Shown here: positions 44,754-53,750 of the stretch, in pieces
Numbering within the stretch: the stretch's first letter is position 1
How the letters are laid out: every line of letters starts with the position of its first letter
Assembly (NCBI RefSeq): GCF_001884045.1
Contig: NZ_MACF01000070.1
Coordinates: forward strand, 1-64,000
Length of the DNA: 64,000 nucleotides
Source of the DNA: Bacillus mobilis
Lineage (GTDB): Bacteria > Bacillota > Bacilli > Bacillales > Bacillaceae_G
Direction: 5' to 3'
The notes under the pieces: model-generated
Database searches by the model: none
Told to the model about the DNA's origin: nothing
What the model saw: only the letters and a program-made list of their open reading frames with translations
Position numbers and translations under genes: made by a program

Positions 44754-45827
44754 CTACTTTTCTTCATATTTAGGAATACAAACAATAAATTCTGTCCCAT
44801 TCCCCTCTTCACTCTCGACTTTTATTTCTCCTTGATGAAGGTCGAGTACCTTTTTTACGATGGCCAAACCTAAGCCACTTCCTCCGTAAGCACGATTTCG
44901 TGAAGAATCTGCTTTATAAAAACGTTCAAAAATATGTTGTTTCTGTTTTTCAGATATACCAATTCCCGAATCGCGAATACGTACTTCCACTACTTTTTCA
45001 TGTTCTTGTAACTGGATTGTAATAGTGCCGCCACTTGGAGTAAATTTAATACTATTATGAATTAAATTAATCCAAACTTGACTCATACTTTCTTGGTCAG
45101 CAGTAATGTGTACTTTCTCTAAATTAAGTTCTAGCTCAATTTCTTTTTCAGCCCAGAGTGGTTCACTATTTAATACAATTTGCTTTAACTGTTGATCTAA
45201 TCGATAAGTCACTCTTTCTGGTGTATACTCTTCTGACTCTAAAAGAGTTAGTTTCAGTAAATTTTGACTTAGTTTAGATAATCTCGTCGTTTCCGTTTCA
45301 ATAATGGTAAGATAATGCTTTCTTTTTTCCTCGGAAAGGTTATCGTCTTGTAGCGCTCTAGCGAATCCTTTTATAGAAGTTAATGGTGACTGGATTTCAT
45401 GTGACACATTCGATACAAATTCCTGACGCATTTTCTCCATCGCATTCAGTTCGTCTGTCATATCATTTATACTTTTTACGAGTACACCAATTTCTCCATC
45501 ATACTTTTCTTCATTTCGTATTTTTACAGAGAAGTCTCCTTTTGCAATTTTTTGTATCGGTTCAATAATCGTCCAAATCATCGCCTGTCGTTTTGGCCTC
45601 ATTAATATCCCAAACAATGTCCAAATAAGAACAATAAATACAAAACCGACCATATCACTAATTAAAAAGGCAACAAACGACGATACATGTATTTCAAGAG
45701 CATTCAATATACTAGTTGCTACATAAAATGCGATAGACCAAATTATAGTGAGAAAAGAAAAGAGCGCTATGATCGCTCCCGTTACTTTCAACATCTTCAA
45801 CTTACTCATTCGTTTTCTTTTTCTCAT
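44754..45827 (-). CDS. Sensor histidine kinase, intramembrane-type
   Basis: 357 residues. Two membrane segments (~14-38 and ~48-70) are separated by fewer than ten residues, so there is almost no extracellular sensor. A HAMP-like linker, HisKA (FVSNVSHEIQSPLTSIKGFA) and HATPase_c (NLIHNSIKFT, DSGIGIS, GGSGLGLAIV) follow. Short-loop kinases often sense cell-envelope stress, directly or through a partner transporter. The ATG overlaps the regulator's stop (ATGA). The BmrA-type exporter gene lies just upstream of the pair on the same strand. Confidence 0.92.
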   Translation of the reverse strand: MRKRKRMSKLKMLKVTGAIIALFSFLTIIWSIAFYVATSILNALEIHVSSFVAFLISDMVGFVFIVLIWTLFGILMRPKRQAMIWTIIEPIQKIAKGDFSVKIRNEEKYDGEIGVLVKSINDMTDELNAMEKMRQEFVSNVSHEIQSPLTSIKGFARALQDDNLSEEKRKHYLTIIETETTRLSKLSQNLLKLTLLESEEYTPERVTYRLDQQLKQIVLNSEPLWAEKEIELELNLEKVHITADQESMSQVWINLIHNSIKFTPSGGTITIQLQEHEKVVEVRIRDSGIGISEKQKQHIFERFYKADSSRNRAYGGSGLGLAIVKKVLDLHQGEIKVESEEGNGTEFIVCIPKYEEK

Positions 45828-46501
45828 TTACTTACCTCTAAGCGATACCCTAAGCCTCTTATCGTTTTAATACTGAACTTCGACTTCTCTTCTTGAAACT
45901 TCTCACGTAGCCGATTAATATGAACGTCTAGTGTACGTTCATTCCCTTCAAAATCATATCCCCATACATCTTCAATTAATTGCTCTCTCGAACAAGTTCT
46001 TCCTGCTTTAGAACCTAAAGTAAAGAGCACTTCGAATTCTTTTAGCGGTAATGTAACTATTTGTTCTCCAATTGTAACTTCAAATGTTTTACGATTTAAC
46101 AGTACATTTCCAACTTGAATCGATTGCGATACTGTAATTTGGTAACGTTTCAGTAGTGCCTTTACTCTCACTACTAGTTCTATCGGATCAAATGGTTTTA
46201 CAAGATAATCATCCGTGCCAAGGTGAAATCCTTTTACTTTTTGAGACGTTTCTCCTTTAGCAGTTAGCATCAAAATCGGAATATCATAATACTTCCTTAA
46301 TTCAAAACATACATCAAATCCATCCATATTTGGCATCATGATATCAAGAATAACCATATCAACTTTCACTTCATCTATTTTCTTCAGTGCATCTAGACCA
46401 TCAATTGCCTCATATGTTTGAAAACCTTCTCGTTCTAAAAAAACAGAAACAAGTTCTCTAATATGCGGATCATCGTCCACAATTAATATTTTAGGTATCA
46501 A
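45824..46501 (-). CDS. OmpR-family response regulator
   Basis: 225 residues from the TTG at 46501 (MIPKILIVDDDPH), 9 bases after AAAGGA; an ATG at 46510 overlaps that ribosome site and is less likely. Receiver with acidic pocket DDD (9-11), phospho-Asp D53 in VILDIMMPNMDG, and K in LVKPFD. The winged helix includes TLPLKEFEVLFTL and TLDVHINRLREKF. It overlaps the kinase by 4 bases. A terminator separates it from bmrA, although both are co-directional; control of bmrA through the repeat at 48412-48428 is a reasonable guess. Confidence 0.94.
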   Translation of the reverse strand: MIPKILIVDDDPHIRELVSVFLEREGFQTYEAIDGLDALKKIDEVKVDMVILDIMMPNMDGFDVCFELRKYYDIPILMLTAKGETSQKVKGFHLGTDDYLVKPFDPIELVVRVKALLKRYQITVSQSIQVGNVLLNRKTFEVTIGEQIVTLPLKEFEVLFTLGSKAGRTCSREQLIEDVWGYDFEGNERTLDVHINRLREKFQEEKSKFSIKTIRGLGYRLEVSK

Positions 46502-46544
46502 AAGAACCATTTCCTTTCTACTCCGCATCTATTTTATTACTGTT

Positions 46545-46586
46545 AAAAACAAATAATCAGTGAAGCAAATTCCCCACTGATTATTC
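46545..46586 (-). terminator. Terminator after bmrA
   Basis: AATAATCAGT / ACTGATTATT arms with a 14-base loop, then TGTTTTT on the minus strand, directly after the bmrA stop. Confidence 0.75.
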
Positions 46587-46589
46587 ATT

Positions 46590-48350
46590 TTAAAATGCCG
46601 CCTCTTTAATTTTCAATTGTTGCGTTGCAAATTCACGATACATATCATGTGAGTGTAATAATTCATCATGTGTACCGCTTCCTGTAAGATTCCCTTTTTC
46701 TATAAAGATAATTTTATCTGCATCTACAACAGTAGAAAGTCTATGTGCAATAACTAACGTTGTTCTGCCTTTCATTAAGTTATTTAATGCCTTTTGAACG
46801 ACAGACTCAGACTTACTATCTAGACTGGAAGTTGCTTCATCTAACATAAGAATTTGTGGATTTCGAAGTAATGCTCGGGCAATAGCAATTCGCTGTCTTT
46901 GTCCTCCAGAAAGCTTCACACCACGTTCTCCCACTTCTGTTGCGTATCCGTTTGGCAAATCATGAATAAATGCATCAACATATGCCATCGCTGCTACTTT
47001 TTCAATTTCTGCATCTGTCACTTCGCCCTCAACACCGTAACAAATGTTATCACGGATTGTTCCATCGATTAACGGACTATCTTGTGAAACATAACCAATT
47101 TGACGTCGCCATGATTGTAGTGCATAACTCGTAATTGATTCTTTCCCTAATTTAATGGCACCACTAGTCGGCTCATAAAAACGTTCTAATAATGAGAATA
47201 ACGTCGTTTTCCCGCTACCACTTGGTCCTACGATTGCTGTTACTTTTCCTGATTCAATTGTGAAATCAATATTCTTTAAAACTTGCTCTTCTTCGTTATA
47301 CTCAAAATGTACATTTTCAAGAACGATTGGCTGCTTAGCATTTGTAACCTTCACACCAGTTTCATGATCTTCTACTTCATATTCTAAAATTGTATTAATT
47401 CTTTCCGTTGCACCAATTGCCTTTTGGAATTGTGTAAAGAACATAGATAATTGACTCATCGGCATTATAATTTGAACTAAATATAAAATAAACGCTACTA
47501 GTTCTCCTGTTGTTAATGCACCGCTAGAAACTCGCATTCCACCATATCCTACGATAATAACAAGCAATGCCATTAAAACAAATGACATAACTGGTGAAAT
47601 TAATGCTTGCACTTTTCCCTCTTTCAAACCAAATTGTAATAGCTTTTCAATACCTTTATTTCCAGTTTCATATTCCTTTTTTTCTGTGTTCGAAGACTTC
47701 ACTAAACGAATTTCTGATAACACCTGTGTTAATACACTAGTAAAAGAAGCCGTTTCATCTTGAAGTGCTTTTGAAATCTTATACATTTTCCGTCCAAGTG
47801 GAACTAAAATTAGTACTGATAATGGAATAACTGTTAAAAGTAAAAGTGTCATTTTCCAATCTAAAACAAATAATACAATTAATGATCCAACAATTGAAAT
47901 ACCGCCTGTTAATAAGTTTGACAAATGCTCAGAAATTAATGTTTTCACAACTCCTGTATCATTTGTCATACGACTAATGGTATCACCTGTTCTATTTTGA
48001 TCATAATAAGTTACCGGTAATATAAGCACCTTTTTCCACAAACGTTCTCTCAGTCCAGCTACGATCTTCTGTCCTATATAATTTAGTAAATATATAGACA
48101 ATCCTGCAGCTATAGTTTGCATAATAAAGAATGCAACTAGCCCAACAATTTGTCCTGTACTTATTGACGAAAGTGAAAAATTATCTACTAACCCTTTCGT
48201 TAACATCGGTATAAATAAACTCGCTCCCGTAGAAAGCAGACTCATTAATAACGCAAAAGCAAGAATCCCTTTCGGAGGATTTGTATCTTGAATAAGGCGT
48301 AAAAACTGCCTCCAGCTCCCTTTTTTCTTCATCTCATTTCTAACTTCCAT
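46590..48350 (-). CDS. bmrA: BmrA-type multidrug ABC half-transporter
   Basis: 586 residues. The N-terminal six-helix membrane domain (~20-320) and C-terminal ATPase are fused: Walker [10 protein letters not shown], signature [15 protein letters not shown], Walker [14 protein letters not shown]-loop VIAHRLSTV. The sequence is strikingly close to B. subtilis BmrA along its whole length (for example [19 protein letters not shown] and [20 protein letters not shown]). It works as a homodimer exporting drugs and lipophilic compounds. GAGGAG lies 10 bases upstream of the ATG. A two-component system follows after a terminator, and an OmpR-family repeat lies 62 bases upstream. Confidence 0.93.
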   Translation of the reverse strand: MEVRNEMKKKGSWRQFLRLIQDTNPPKGILAFALLMSLLSTGASLFIPMLTKGLVDNFSLSSISTGQIVGLVAFFIMQTIAAGLSIYLLNYIGQKIVAGLRERLWKKVLILPVTYYDQNRTGDTISRMTNDTGVVKTLISEHLSNLLTGGISIVGSLIVLFVLDWKMTLLLLTVIPLSVLILVPLGRKMYKISKALQDETASFTSVLTQVLSEIRLVKSSNTEKKEYETGNKGIEKLLQFGLKEGKVQALISPVMSFVLMALLVIIVGYGGMRVSSGALTTGELVAFILYLVQIIMPMSQLSMFFTQFQKAIGATERINTILEYEVEDHETGVKVTNAKQPIVLENVHFEYNEEEQVLKNIDFTIESGKVTAIVGPSGSGKTTLFSLLERFYEPTSGAIKLGKESITSYALQSWRRQIGYVSQDSPLIDGTIRDNICYGVEGEVTDAEIEKVAAMAYVDAFIHDLPNGYATEVGERGVKLSGGQRQRIAIARALLRNPQILMLDEATSSLDSKSESVVQKALNNLMKGRTTLVIAHRLSTVVDADKIIFIEKGNLTGSGTHDELLHSHDMYREFATQQLKIKEAAF

Positions 48351-48411
48351 TCCTGTTCATCTCCTCGTGTTAAACCAAACTGTTCTTTCTAAAAATAGAA
48401 TACAATACAAA

Positions 48412-48428
48412 TGTAAACTGAATGTAAA
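48412..48428 (+). promoter_or_regulatory. WalR/OmpR-family direct repeat upstream of bmrA
   Basis: TGTAAA-CTGAA-TGTAAA on the plus strand is an exact repeat with 11-bp period fitting TGTWAH-N5-TGTWAH. It lies 62-78 bases upstream of bmrA (minus strand) and 163 bases before the alpha/beta hydrolase (plus strand). Either could be the target. Confidence 0.5.
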
Positions 48429-48590
48429 CACACTTTTTCTCTTTTTACAAAATATACATACAAACGCATCTTTACAACAAGTATAAATATCTGATATTAT
48501 TACCAGGTACTTAATATTATTCTATGCGAATTATAGATAACCAATTTACAATACTATATAAATCTCCCGTTATTGAAAGGAGTATCCTTT

Positions 48591-49355
48591 TTGCAAACAA
48601 ATATACATTCCGAAAAGGAAACAATCATTTTTATTCATGGCTTAGTCGGCAATCGTCGTGCCTTCAAAAAAGAGCATAAACGATTTTCAGCCACCTATAA
48701 CATTATAACTTATGACTTATTAGGTCATGGCGATGATAAAGGTGCAGATATCGAATTTTCATTACAGCGCCTCGTAGATCAATTATTGAATTTATATGAA
48801 AAAGAAGGCATTCAAAAAGCTCATATTTGCGCTCTAAGTTACGGCTGTTATATCTCTACAATTTTTGCACAAATGCATCCAGAAAAAGTATTGAGCATTT
48901 GTCACATTGGTGGACATTATAATAATCCATCCCTTTTATATAACGTATTTCAAAAATTTTGGGAGAAGCGAGGAGACGATTACTCTAAATGGCTCTCTCA
49001 ATACGCAAATACCATCTTCCCAAGTGGCATACTAAAAGCAAATCCGTTCGCAGTCATTTCAAGAAATATTTATTACCGTTTCGGATTGCAATTACATTCA
49101 TCAATTATTGTCCAATCATTACGGCATCGTTTAGAATTCGATTTAAAATCCAAATTAAAATCACTTCCCCACCCTATTCTATGGGTAATGGGTGAACATG
49201 ATCATCTCTATAAATCTTGTCTTTTTGATTTGAAATCCATTCTTCCTAACGTTTTATACAAAGAAATACCGCTTGCAGGACATGCAGCAAACTTATTTCG
49301 TCCGAACTATTTCCATGACCTATACGCTCGATTTTTAAATGGGAAGTTACAGTAA
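48591..49355 (+). CDS. Alpha/beta-hydrolase family protein
   Basis: 254 residues from the TTG at 48591; AAAGGAG lies 8 bases upstream (a TTG six codons earlier would overlap that site). Canonical fold: oxyanion FIHGLVGNRRAF, nucleophile elbow CALSYGCY with Ser (Ala in place of the first Gly), acidic residue near WVMGEHDHLYK, and catalytic His in LAGHAANLFRP. The substrate is unknown; the sequence is nearest to MhpC/RsbQ-like hydrolases. It is convergent with entFM and shares its terminator. Confidence 0.88.
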   Translation: MQTNIHSEKETIIFIHGLVGNRRAFKKEHKRFSATYNIITYDLLGHGDDKGADIEFSLQRLVDQLLNLYEKEGIQKAHICALSYGCYISTIFAQMHPEKVLSICHIGGHYNNPSLLYNVFQKFWEKRGDDYSKWLSQYANTIFPSGILKANPFAVISRNIYYRFGLQLHSSIIVQSLRHRLEFDLKSKLKSLPHPILWVMGEHDHLYKSCLFDLKSILPNVLYKEIPLAGHAANLFRPNYFHDLYARFLNGKLQ

Positions 49356-49387
49356 AAACTACTACATTCTCAATTTATTCAACTATA

Positions 49388-49421
49388 AAAAGGCTTCCCA
49401 AGTTTCCCTGGAAAGCCTTTT
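49388..49421. terminator. Bidirectional terminator between the hydrolase gene and entFM
   Basis: AAAAGGCTTCC / GGAAAGCCTTTT arms with one mismatch and an 11-base loop, lying between the two convergent genes. Confidence 0.85.
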
Positions 49422-49453
49422 CTCTATACGAAAAGTATATAAACTACTTTTTC

Positions 49454-50746
49454 TTAGTATGCTTTTGTGTAACCTAACATGTGCTTGCTCCAGTAAGAGT
49501 TACTTACAGAACTAATACGTACACCAGTTGCATCTGTTTCTGCACTAATGAACTGACCGTTTCCTAAGTAAACGCCCATGTGAGAAGGACCTGATTTATA
49601 AGTATTTTGGAAGTATACTAAATCACCTGGTTGTGGATTGCTAGTTTTTGTTTTAGAGCTCCAGTATCCAGCAACTGTTTGACGAGCGCCTTTATGACCA
49701 GTTTGATTTAATACGTAGTGAATGAATCCACTGCAGTCAAAACCAGCAGGTGTTGTACCAGCAGTTCTGTATGGTGAACCATTTAAAGATCTAGCGAATC
49801 CAGCGATTGAAGATGTATCTCCACCTGTTGTTGGTTTTTGTACGTCTTTACCTGGTTGTTGAACGTTATTTGTAACGTTATTGTTATTGTTATTTGTAAC
49901 GTTGTTTACTCCGCCTTTTACAAACTTAACGAAGTCTGCACTTACGTAACCTGTACGGCCGTTATGGTTAATTTTGTACCAACCATTTTCAGCGCCAGTA
50001 ACGTTTAATACTTTACCTTGTGTTACGCCACCGATTACAGCGTTGTATGTAGCTGGGCCTGTACGTACTTTTAAAGCACCAGTGTTAACAACATAAGAAC
50101 CACCAGTTTGAACTGTAGTAGTATTGTTGTTTGTAGTTGGTTGTTTTGTTTCGTTAGATACAGCAGAACCACCTTTTGTTACGAAGTCTTTGCTTACGTA
50201 TCCAGTTCCACCATTGAAGTTGATTTTAAACCAATCTTGTACTTCTCCAACAACTTGTACTGTTTTACCTTTATTTACAGAGCCTAATACTGTATGAGAT
50301 GTACTTGGGCCTGTACGTACGTTTAGTGAAGAAACGTTTACTGTGTAAGTACCAGTTCCTTGTTGAACAGTAGTTCCTGTTTTACCACCAGTCGTTACGA
50401 AGTCACCACTTACATAACCAGTTTGACCGTTTACAGTTACTTTGAACCAACCGTTTTCTTGTCCAATTACTTGTAGTACTTGACCTGATTTCACTTTAGA
50501 AATCACGTTATGTCCTGTACCAGCACCTGAACGAACATTTAATACATCAGCAGTTACTGTGTATTTTAAATCAGATTTTGTTTCTACAGTTTTTGTTTCA
50601 GTTACAGTCGTTTGATTTTGAGTTTGATTTTGTCCATTAATTTCTTTTAGCGCCTCGTTTGAAACTTGTGCCTGAGCAGAATCCATACCTGGAACTGCAA
50701 CACCCACTACTGAAGCTGCTGCTAAACCTGCAATTACTTTTTTCAT
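49454..50746 (-). CDS. entFM: Enterotoxin FM / cell-wall NlpC-P60 endopeptidase
   Basis: 430 residues. Signal peptide cut near SAQA (~26). Three bacterial SH3 domains (~61-118, 133-190, 217-276), each with V-R-(S/T)-G-x-(A/S/T)-x-x-x-x and GYVS words, then an Asn-rich linker (~278-300) and an NlpC/P60 domain (~310-430) with catalytic C338 (FDCSGF) and H389 (SHMGVYLG). I recognise it as EntFM/CwpFM of the cereus group, a secreted D,L-endopeptidase of peptidoglycan linked to cell shape, adhesion and virulence. AGGAAG precedes the ATG. Triple OmpR-type repeats lie ~150 bases upstream. Confidence 0.95.
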   Translation of the reverse strand: MKKVIAGLAAASVVGVAVPGMDSAQAQVSNEALKEINGQNQTQNQTTVTETKTVETKSDLKYTVTADVLNVRSGAGTGHNVISKVKSGQVLQVIGQENGWFKVTVNGQTGYVSGDFVTTGGKTGTTVQQGTGTYTVNVSSLNVRTGPSTSHTVLGSVNKGKTVQVVGEVQDWFKINFNGGTGYVSKDFVTKGGSAVSNETKQPTTNNNTTTVQTGGSYVVNTGALKVRTGPATYNAVIGGVTQGKVLNVTGAENGWYKINHNGRTGYVSADFVKFVKGGVNNVTNNNNNNVTNNVQQPGKDVQKPTTGGDTSSIAGFARSLNGSPYRTAGTTPAGFDCSGFIHYVLNQTGHKGARQTVAGYWSSKTKTSNPQPGDLVYFQNTYKSGPSHMGVYLGNGQFISAETDATGVRISSVSNSYWSKHMLGYTKAY

Positions 50747-51441
50747 AAGTTGTCTTTACTTCCTTTCCCTACTATCCTCTTAAAAAAACTTATAAACTTA
50801 ATACATTACAATATTATCAAAGTAAAATATTCATTAAGTTCCATTTTTTAACAAGAGTTTTATTTTTCACACAGAGTTCATTTTAAACGAATGAAGTGAA
50901 TTCCGTGTGAACTTCATGTGAACTTTACCATTAAACTTACTGTTTTTGCAATGATTTTTTCAAATTCCATATGTATTTCATTGAAAATTCGACATTCCAT
51001 TCATTATCTTAATATATTTTTCCTATCCACTTCGAAAAACTCTATTAATCTAATACAATGCAAAGAATGTATTTCCTAGTAAAGTTCTTTCCATGAAGCA
51101 TACTCTTATCATGACAAAAAATGCTTTTTTTATCAATAGTATAATATTTTCAGAAAACTATTTTTGATACTATCTATCGCTTTTAAAAGATTTGACGATT
51201 TGTAAGATTTAACTTCAAAAATTCTGTTCTAATTTGACGAAAATGTACATTCTACTCCTTATTTTCCGCTGCACATGGAATTTTCAGGATATTTATATTA
51301 TCATATATAGAGTGGCGTCTTAATCCATACATGTATTATCCATCCTACCCGGAAACCAATCGAACTTTTACGGGTAGGTATTCTCCACGTAGCATTGAAT
51401 TTTGATATAGAAGTCTTATTATTAAAAAAGGAGGTATATTT
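50747..51441. other. Long regulatory intergenic region upstream of entFM
   Basis: About 700 AT-rich bases without a convincing gene. It holds three 11-bp-period repeats at 50896-50923. At 51326-51404 a short frame (NPYMYYPSYPETNRTFTGRY, ending SPRSIEF) is protein-like, but it has no ribosome site or upstream start and may be a decayed small gene. The remainder shows nothing clear. Confidence 0.5.
50896..50923 (+). promoter_or_regulatory. Triple OmpR-family repeat upstream of entFM
   Basis: AGTGAA-N5-TGTGAA-N5-TGTGAA on the plus strand, i.e. TTCACA-N5-TTCACA-N5-TTCACT on the entFM strand. The 11-bp period is exact and the units fit PhoP (TTHACA) or relaxed WalR boxes. It lies 150-177 bases before the entFM ATG. 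EntFM-like endopeptidases of other Bacillus are WalR targets. Confidence 0.5.
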
Positions 51442-51612
51442 ATGAAAAACATAATAGATGATCCTACAAATAAAAATATAGAACTGTACTATGCTTTTTT
51501 TCAATTCATTTCAATTATTACGTTACAAAAAATATCAACTATTGAAACACGTAAAAACGAATTAAAAAATCAGATGAAAAATTCCTATCAAAAAAATCCT
51601 TACTACTTATAA
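51442..51612 (+). CDS. Small uncharacterised 56-residue protein
   Basis: Found by reading the sequence. ATG at 51442 has AAAGGAGG 8 bases upstream, and a perfect terminator starts at its stop, so it is a well-formed single-gene unit. The protein (MKNIIDDPTNKNIELYYAFF, then a hydrophobic ISIITLQKIS and a basic, Asn/Lys-rich tail) has one amphipathic segment but no signal or recognised domain. A bcr1 repeat lies directly downstream. Function unknown. Confidence 0.6.
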   Translation: MKNIIDDPTNKNIELYYAFFQFISIITLQKISTIETRKNELKNQMKNSYQKNPYYL

Positions 51613-51646
51613 AAAGGTGAACAGATTATATTTCTGTTCACCTTTT
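51611..51646 (+). terminator. Terminator of the 56-residue small gene
   Basis: AAAAGGTGAACAGA / TCTGTTCACCTTTT perfect stem with a 7-base loop, overlapping the stop codon. Confidence 0.88.
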
Positions 51647-51802
51647 ATCCCACATTAACGGGCAGTAAGACCCCCACCTCAAAATTCAGCGAAAGCAAAA
51701 AAGATAAGTGGGGGATCAACTGCCCGTAAAAGCCCGATTGGTGAAGGCTGATAATCAGTGGTGCATGAACAACTCCCCCACTGATTAAAGTTTCACTTTA
51801 TC
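51644..51802 (+). repeat. bcr1-type repeat of the B. cereus group
   Basis: About 150 bases beginning near GGGCAGTAAGACCCCCACC and ending CCCCCACTGATTAAAGTTTC, containing CGTAAAAGCCCGATTGGTGA. These words identify the bcr1 non-autonomous mobile repeat of this group (from memory). The element is flanked by TTTATC at 51644-51649 and 51797-51802, a likely target duplication. Internal complementary stretches (GTGGGGGATCAACTGCCC, GGGCAGT; CAGTGG, CCACTG) would fold into a strong RNA structure. Confidence 0.85.
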
Positions 51803-51811
51803 GTTCCTACA

Positions 51812-52411
51812 TTATTTATAAATTTTCACACGGTTTTCTAAAGGTTGGTATTCTTTTTCACCTGCAGTTACCACCGGTTTACCAAACGGCATTTGCGCAG
51901 TAAGTTTCCAGTTCCCTGGAACTTCCCATTCTTTTCTCACTGCTTCATCAATTAATGGATTGTAATGCTGCAATGTAGCACCAAATCCTTCAATTTCTAA
52001 AGCTGTCCAAATTGCAAATTGTAACATTCCTGAGGATTGCTGAGACCAAACGGGAAAATTCTCTTTATATAAGGCAAAGTTTTCTTGCAGTTCTTCCACT
52101 ACTTGACTATCTTCGAAGTATAGAACCGTTCCATAACCACTTTTAAATGCATTCATTTTTTCTTCAGTAGATGCAAAATTATTTTCAGGTACAATTTTTC
52201 GTAACGTTTCTTTCGTAATATCCCATAACTTATCATGTTGTTCTCCAAGCAAGACGACAACGCGAGCGCTCTGAGAGTTAAAAGCTGAAGGTGTATGTTT
52301 TACAGCATGATAAATCACTTCTTGAATTTTCTCATCAGAAACTACTTGCTCTTTACTAATCGCGTAAATAGATCTTCTGTCTTCAATTGCTGAGTAAAAA
52401 TCTTTTGCCAT
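51812..52411 (-). CDS. Nitroreductase-family oxidoreductase
   Basis: 199 residues from the ATG at 52411 (MAKDFYSAIEDRRSIY); GGAGGG lies 7 bases upstream, and the ATG one codon earlier is an equal alternative. FMN-binding features: RRSIY with the following basic residues, HTPSAFNSQSARVVVLLG for the phosphate and ring, and EGFGATLQHYNPLID near the C-terminus. It resembles the YdgI/YodC-like hydroperoxide or nitro reductases that use NAD(P)H. Natural substrate unknown. Monocistronic, next to bcr1. Confidence 0.9.
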   Translation of the reverse strand: MAKDFYSAIEDRRSIYAISKEQVVSDEKIQEVIYHAVKHTPSAFNSQSARVVVLLGEQHDKLWDITKETLRKIVPENNFASTEEKMNAFKSGYGTVLYFEDSQVVEELQENFALYKENFPVWSQQSSGMLQFAIWTALEIEGFGATLQHYNPLIDEAVRKEWEVPGNWKLTAQMPFGKPVVTAGEKEYQPLENRVKIYK

Positions 52412-52578
52412 CATAATTCCCTCCAATTTTCATTTGAGGCTTTTTCATATGTACACATCATATTCTGCCTCTTAAAACTTATGATTAATAAGCTTCTAAC
52501 TTTATACTATCAACAAACAATAATAAACTCAAATAATAACACTCACATTTTTTACCTTTTTATTTCCTAATTCTAAAA

Positions 52579-52633
52579 ATAAAAAGGCAATTTATTGTTA
52601 CCTATAATAAGTAACAACAAATTGCCTTTTTTA
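52579..52633 (-). terminator. Terminator of the D-Ala-D-Ala carboxypeptidase gene
   Basis: AAAAAGGCAATTT / AAATTGCCTTTTTT arms with an inner TTGTTAC / GTAACAA stem. It is followed by T on the minus strand, after the stop at 52660. Confidence 0.9.
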
Positions 52634-52659
52634 TATAATGATCTAACTCAATATTTTAC

Positions 52660-53613
52660 TTAATTAACTAAGCCAAATGCATATGACATTAGCTTATTCG
52701 TCTCTGTAAAACGCTTCGTTTTTCCTTTTGTTCCCATTACAACTGTAATAATACGAGTATCACCTTGTTTTGCTGTACCCGTAAAACAATACCCCGCGCT
52801 ATCTGTAAATCCTGTTTTTAATCCGTCTATTCCTTCTATATATAAAGCTTTATTATTTTTGTTTAACATATCATTTGTACTTGTAACATTAATATTATTA
52901 AATGCTAACTGACTTTGACGTAAATGAGTCACTTCTAATATTTCTGGATAATCTTTTATAAGATGATACGCCAAGTTTGCTACATCAGCAGCTGTCATCT
53001 TCGTCTCACTTCCATCAGGTTCTTGTAGTCCTGACGCATTTGCAAATTTAGCATACTCCGACATTTTTAACTGCTTTGCTTTTTCATTCATAAGCTGAAC
53101 GAAATCTTTCTCTGTTTTTGCCATATGTTCTGCTAAAGCTACAGCCGAATTATTTGCTGATTCAATCATTAATGCATGGTACAAATCTTTAACAGTTAAT
53201 GTGTCATTCACTTGGACTGGGATTCTCGCACCCTCTGTTTGTGCCGCTTTCGCACTCATTTTTACCGGATCTTCCCAGCGAACTTTCCCATTATGTACAT
53301 TTTCTAATAGTAGGTACGCTGTCATCATCTTAGACATACTTGCTGGCGCAAAAGCTTCATTTTCATTATGTTGATAAATAATATCTCCATTACTCGCATC
53401 GATAATCATAGCTGCTTTTGCATCAATTTCCGGTGGTATGTACTTTGGTGGCACTACTTTTTCAGTTAATCCTGTTTTAGGTAATTCCGCCACCTGTAAA
53501 GGTTGTCCTTCTACATTTGTTGCACTCTTTTGAGTGCCTTGGAATAAGAACCAACATATCCCTAAAATAATGACTACTAGGATCGTCAGCCTTCCCCATT
53601 TTAACCGCTTCAT
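52660..53613 (-). CDS. D-alanyl-D-alanine carboxypeptidase (PBP5-like, S11)
   Basis: 317 residues. An N-terminal membrane anchor (LTILVVIILGICWFLF, ~9-24) is followed by the serine-peptidase S11 domain. All three penicillin-binding motifs are present: SxxK at S92-K95 (ASMSKMM), SxN at S152-N154, KTG at 266-268. It lacks the C-terminal beta domain of long PBP5 proteins, so it is a short, N-anchored form. It trims the terminal D-Ala of peptidoglycan stem peptides outside the membrane. Single gene with its own terminator. Confidence 0.92.
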   Translation of the reverse strand: MKRLKWGRLTILVVIILGICWFLFQGTQKSATNVEGQPLQVAELPKTGLTEKVVPPKYIPPEIDAKAAMIIDASNGDIIYQHNENEAFAPASMSKMMTAYLLLENVHNGKVRWEDPVKMSAKAAQTEGARIPVQVNDTLTVKDLYHALMIESANNSAVALAEHMAKTEKDFVQLMNEKAKQLKMSEYAKFANASGLQEPDGSETKMTAADVANLAYHLIKDYPEILEVTHLRQSQLAFNNINVTSTNDMLNKNNKALYIEGIDGLKTGFTDSAGYCFTGTAKQGDTRIITVVMGTKGKTKRFTETNKLMSYAFGLVN

Positions 53614-53750
53614 TTCAAAACTCCTTTAGCAAACCTTTTATACACTCACGTTTAACCATAACAATAATTACTTTATATCGTCAAGGCAAAAAGCATATTT
53701 ATTCATCTCATACATTTATGTTACAATTAAAATACCGAAATATAAGAATA

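Noticed and set aside
51326-51404. Short frame NPYMYYPSYPETNRTFTGRY in the entFM upstream region
   Set aside because: It is protein-like but has no ribosome site or convincing start; kept only as a note in the intergenic entry.
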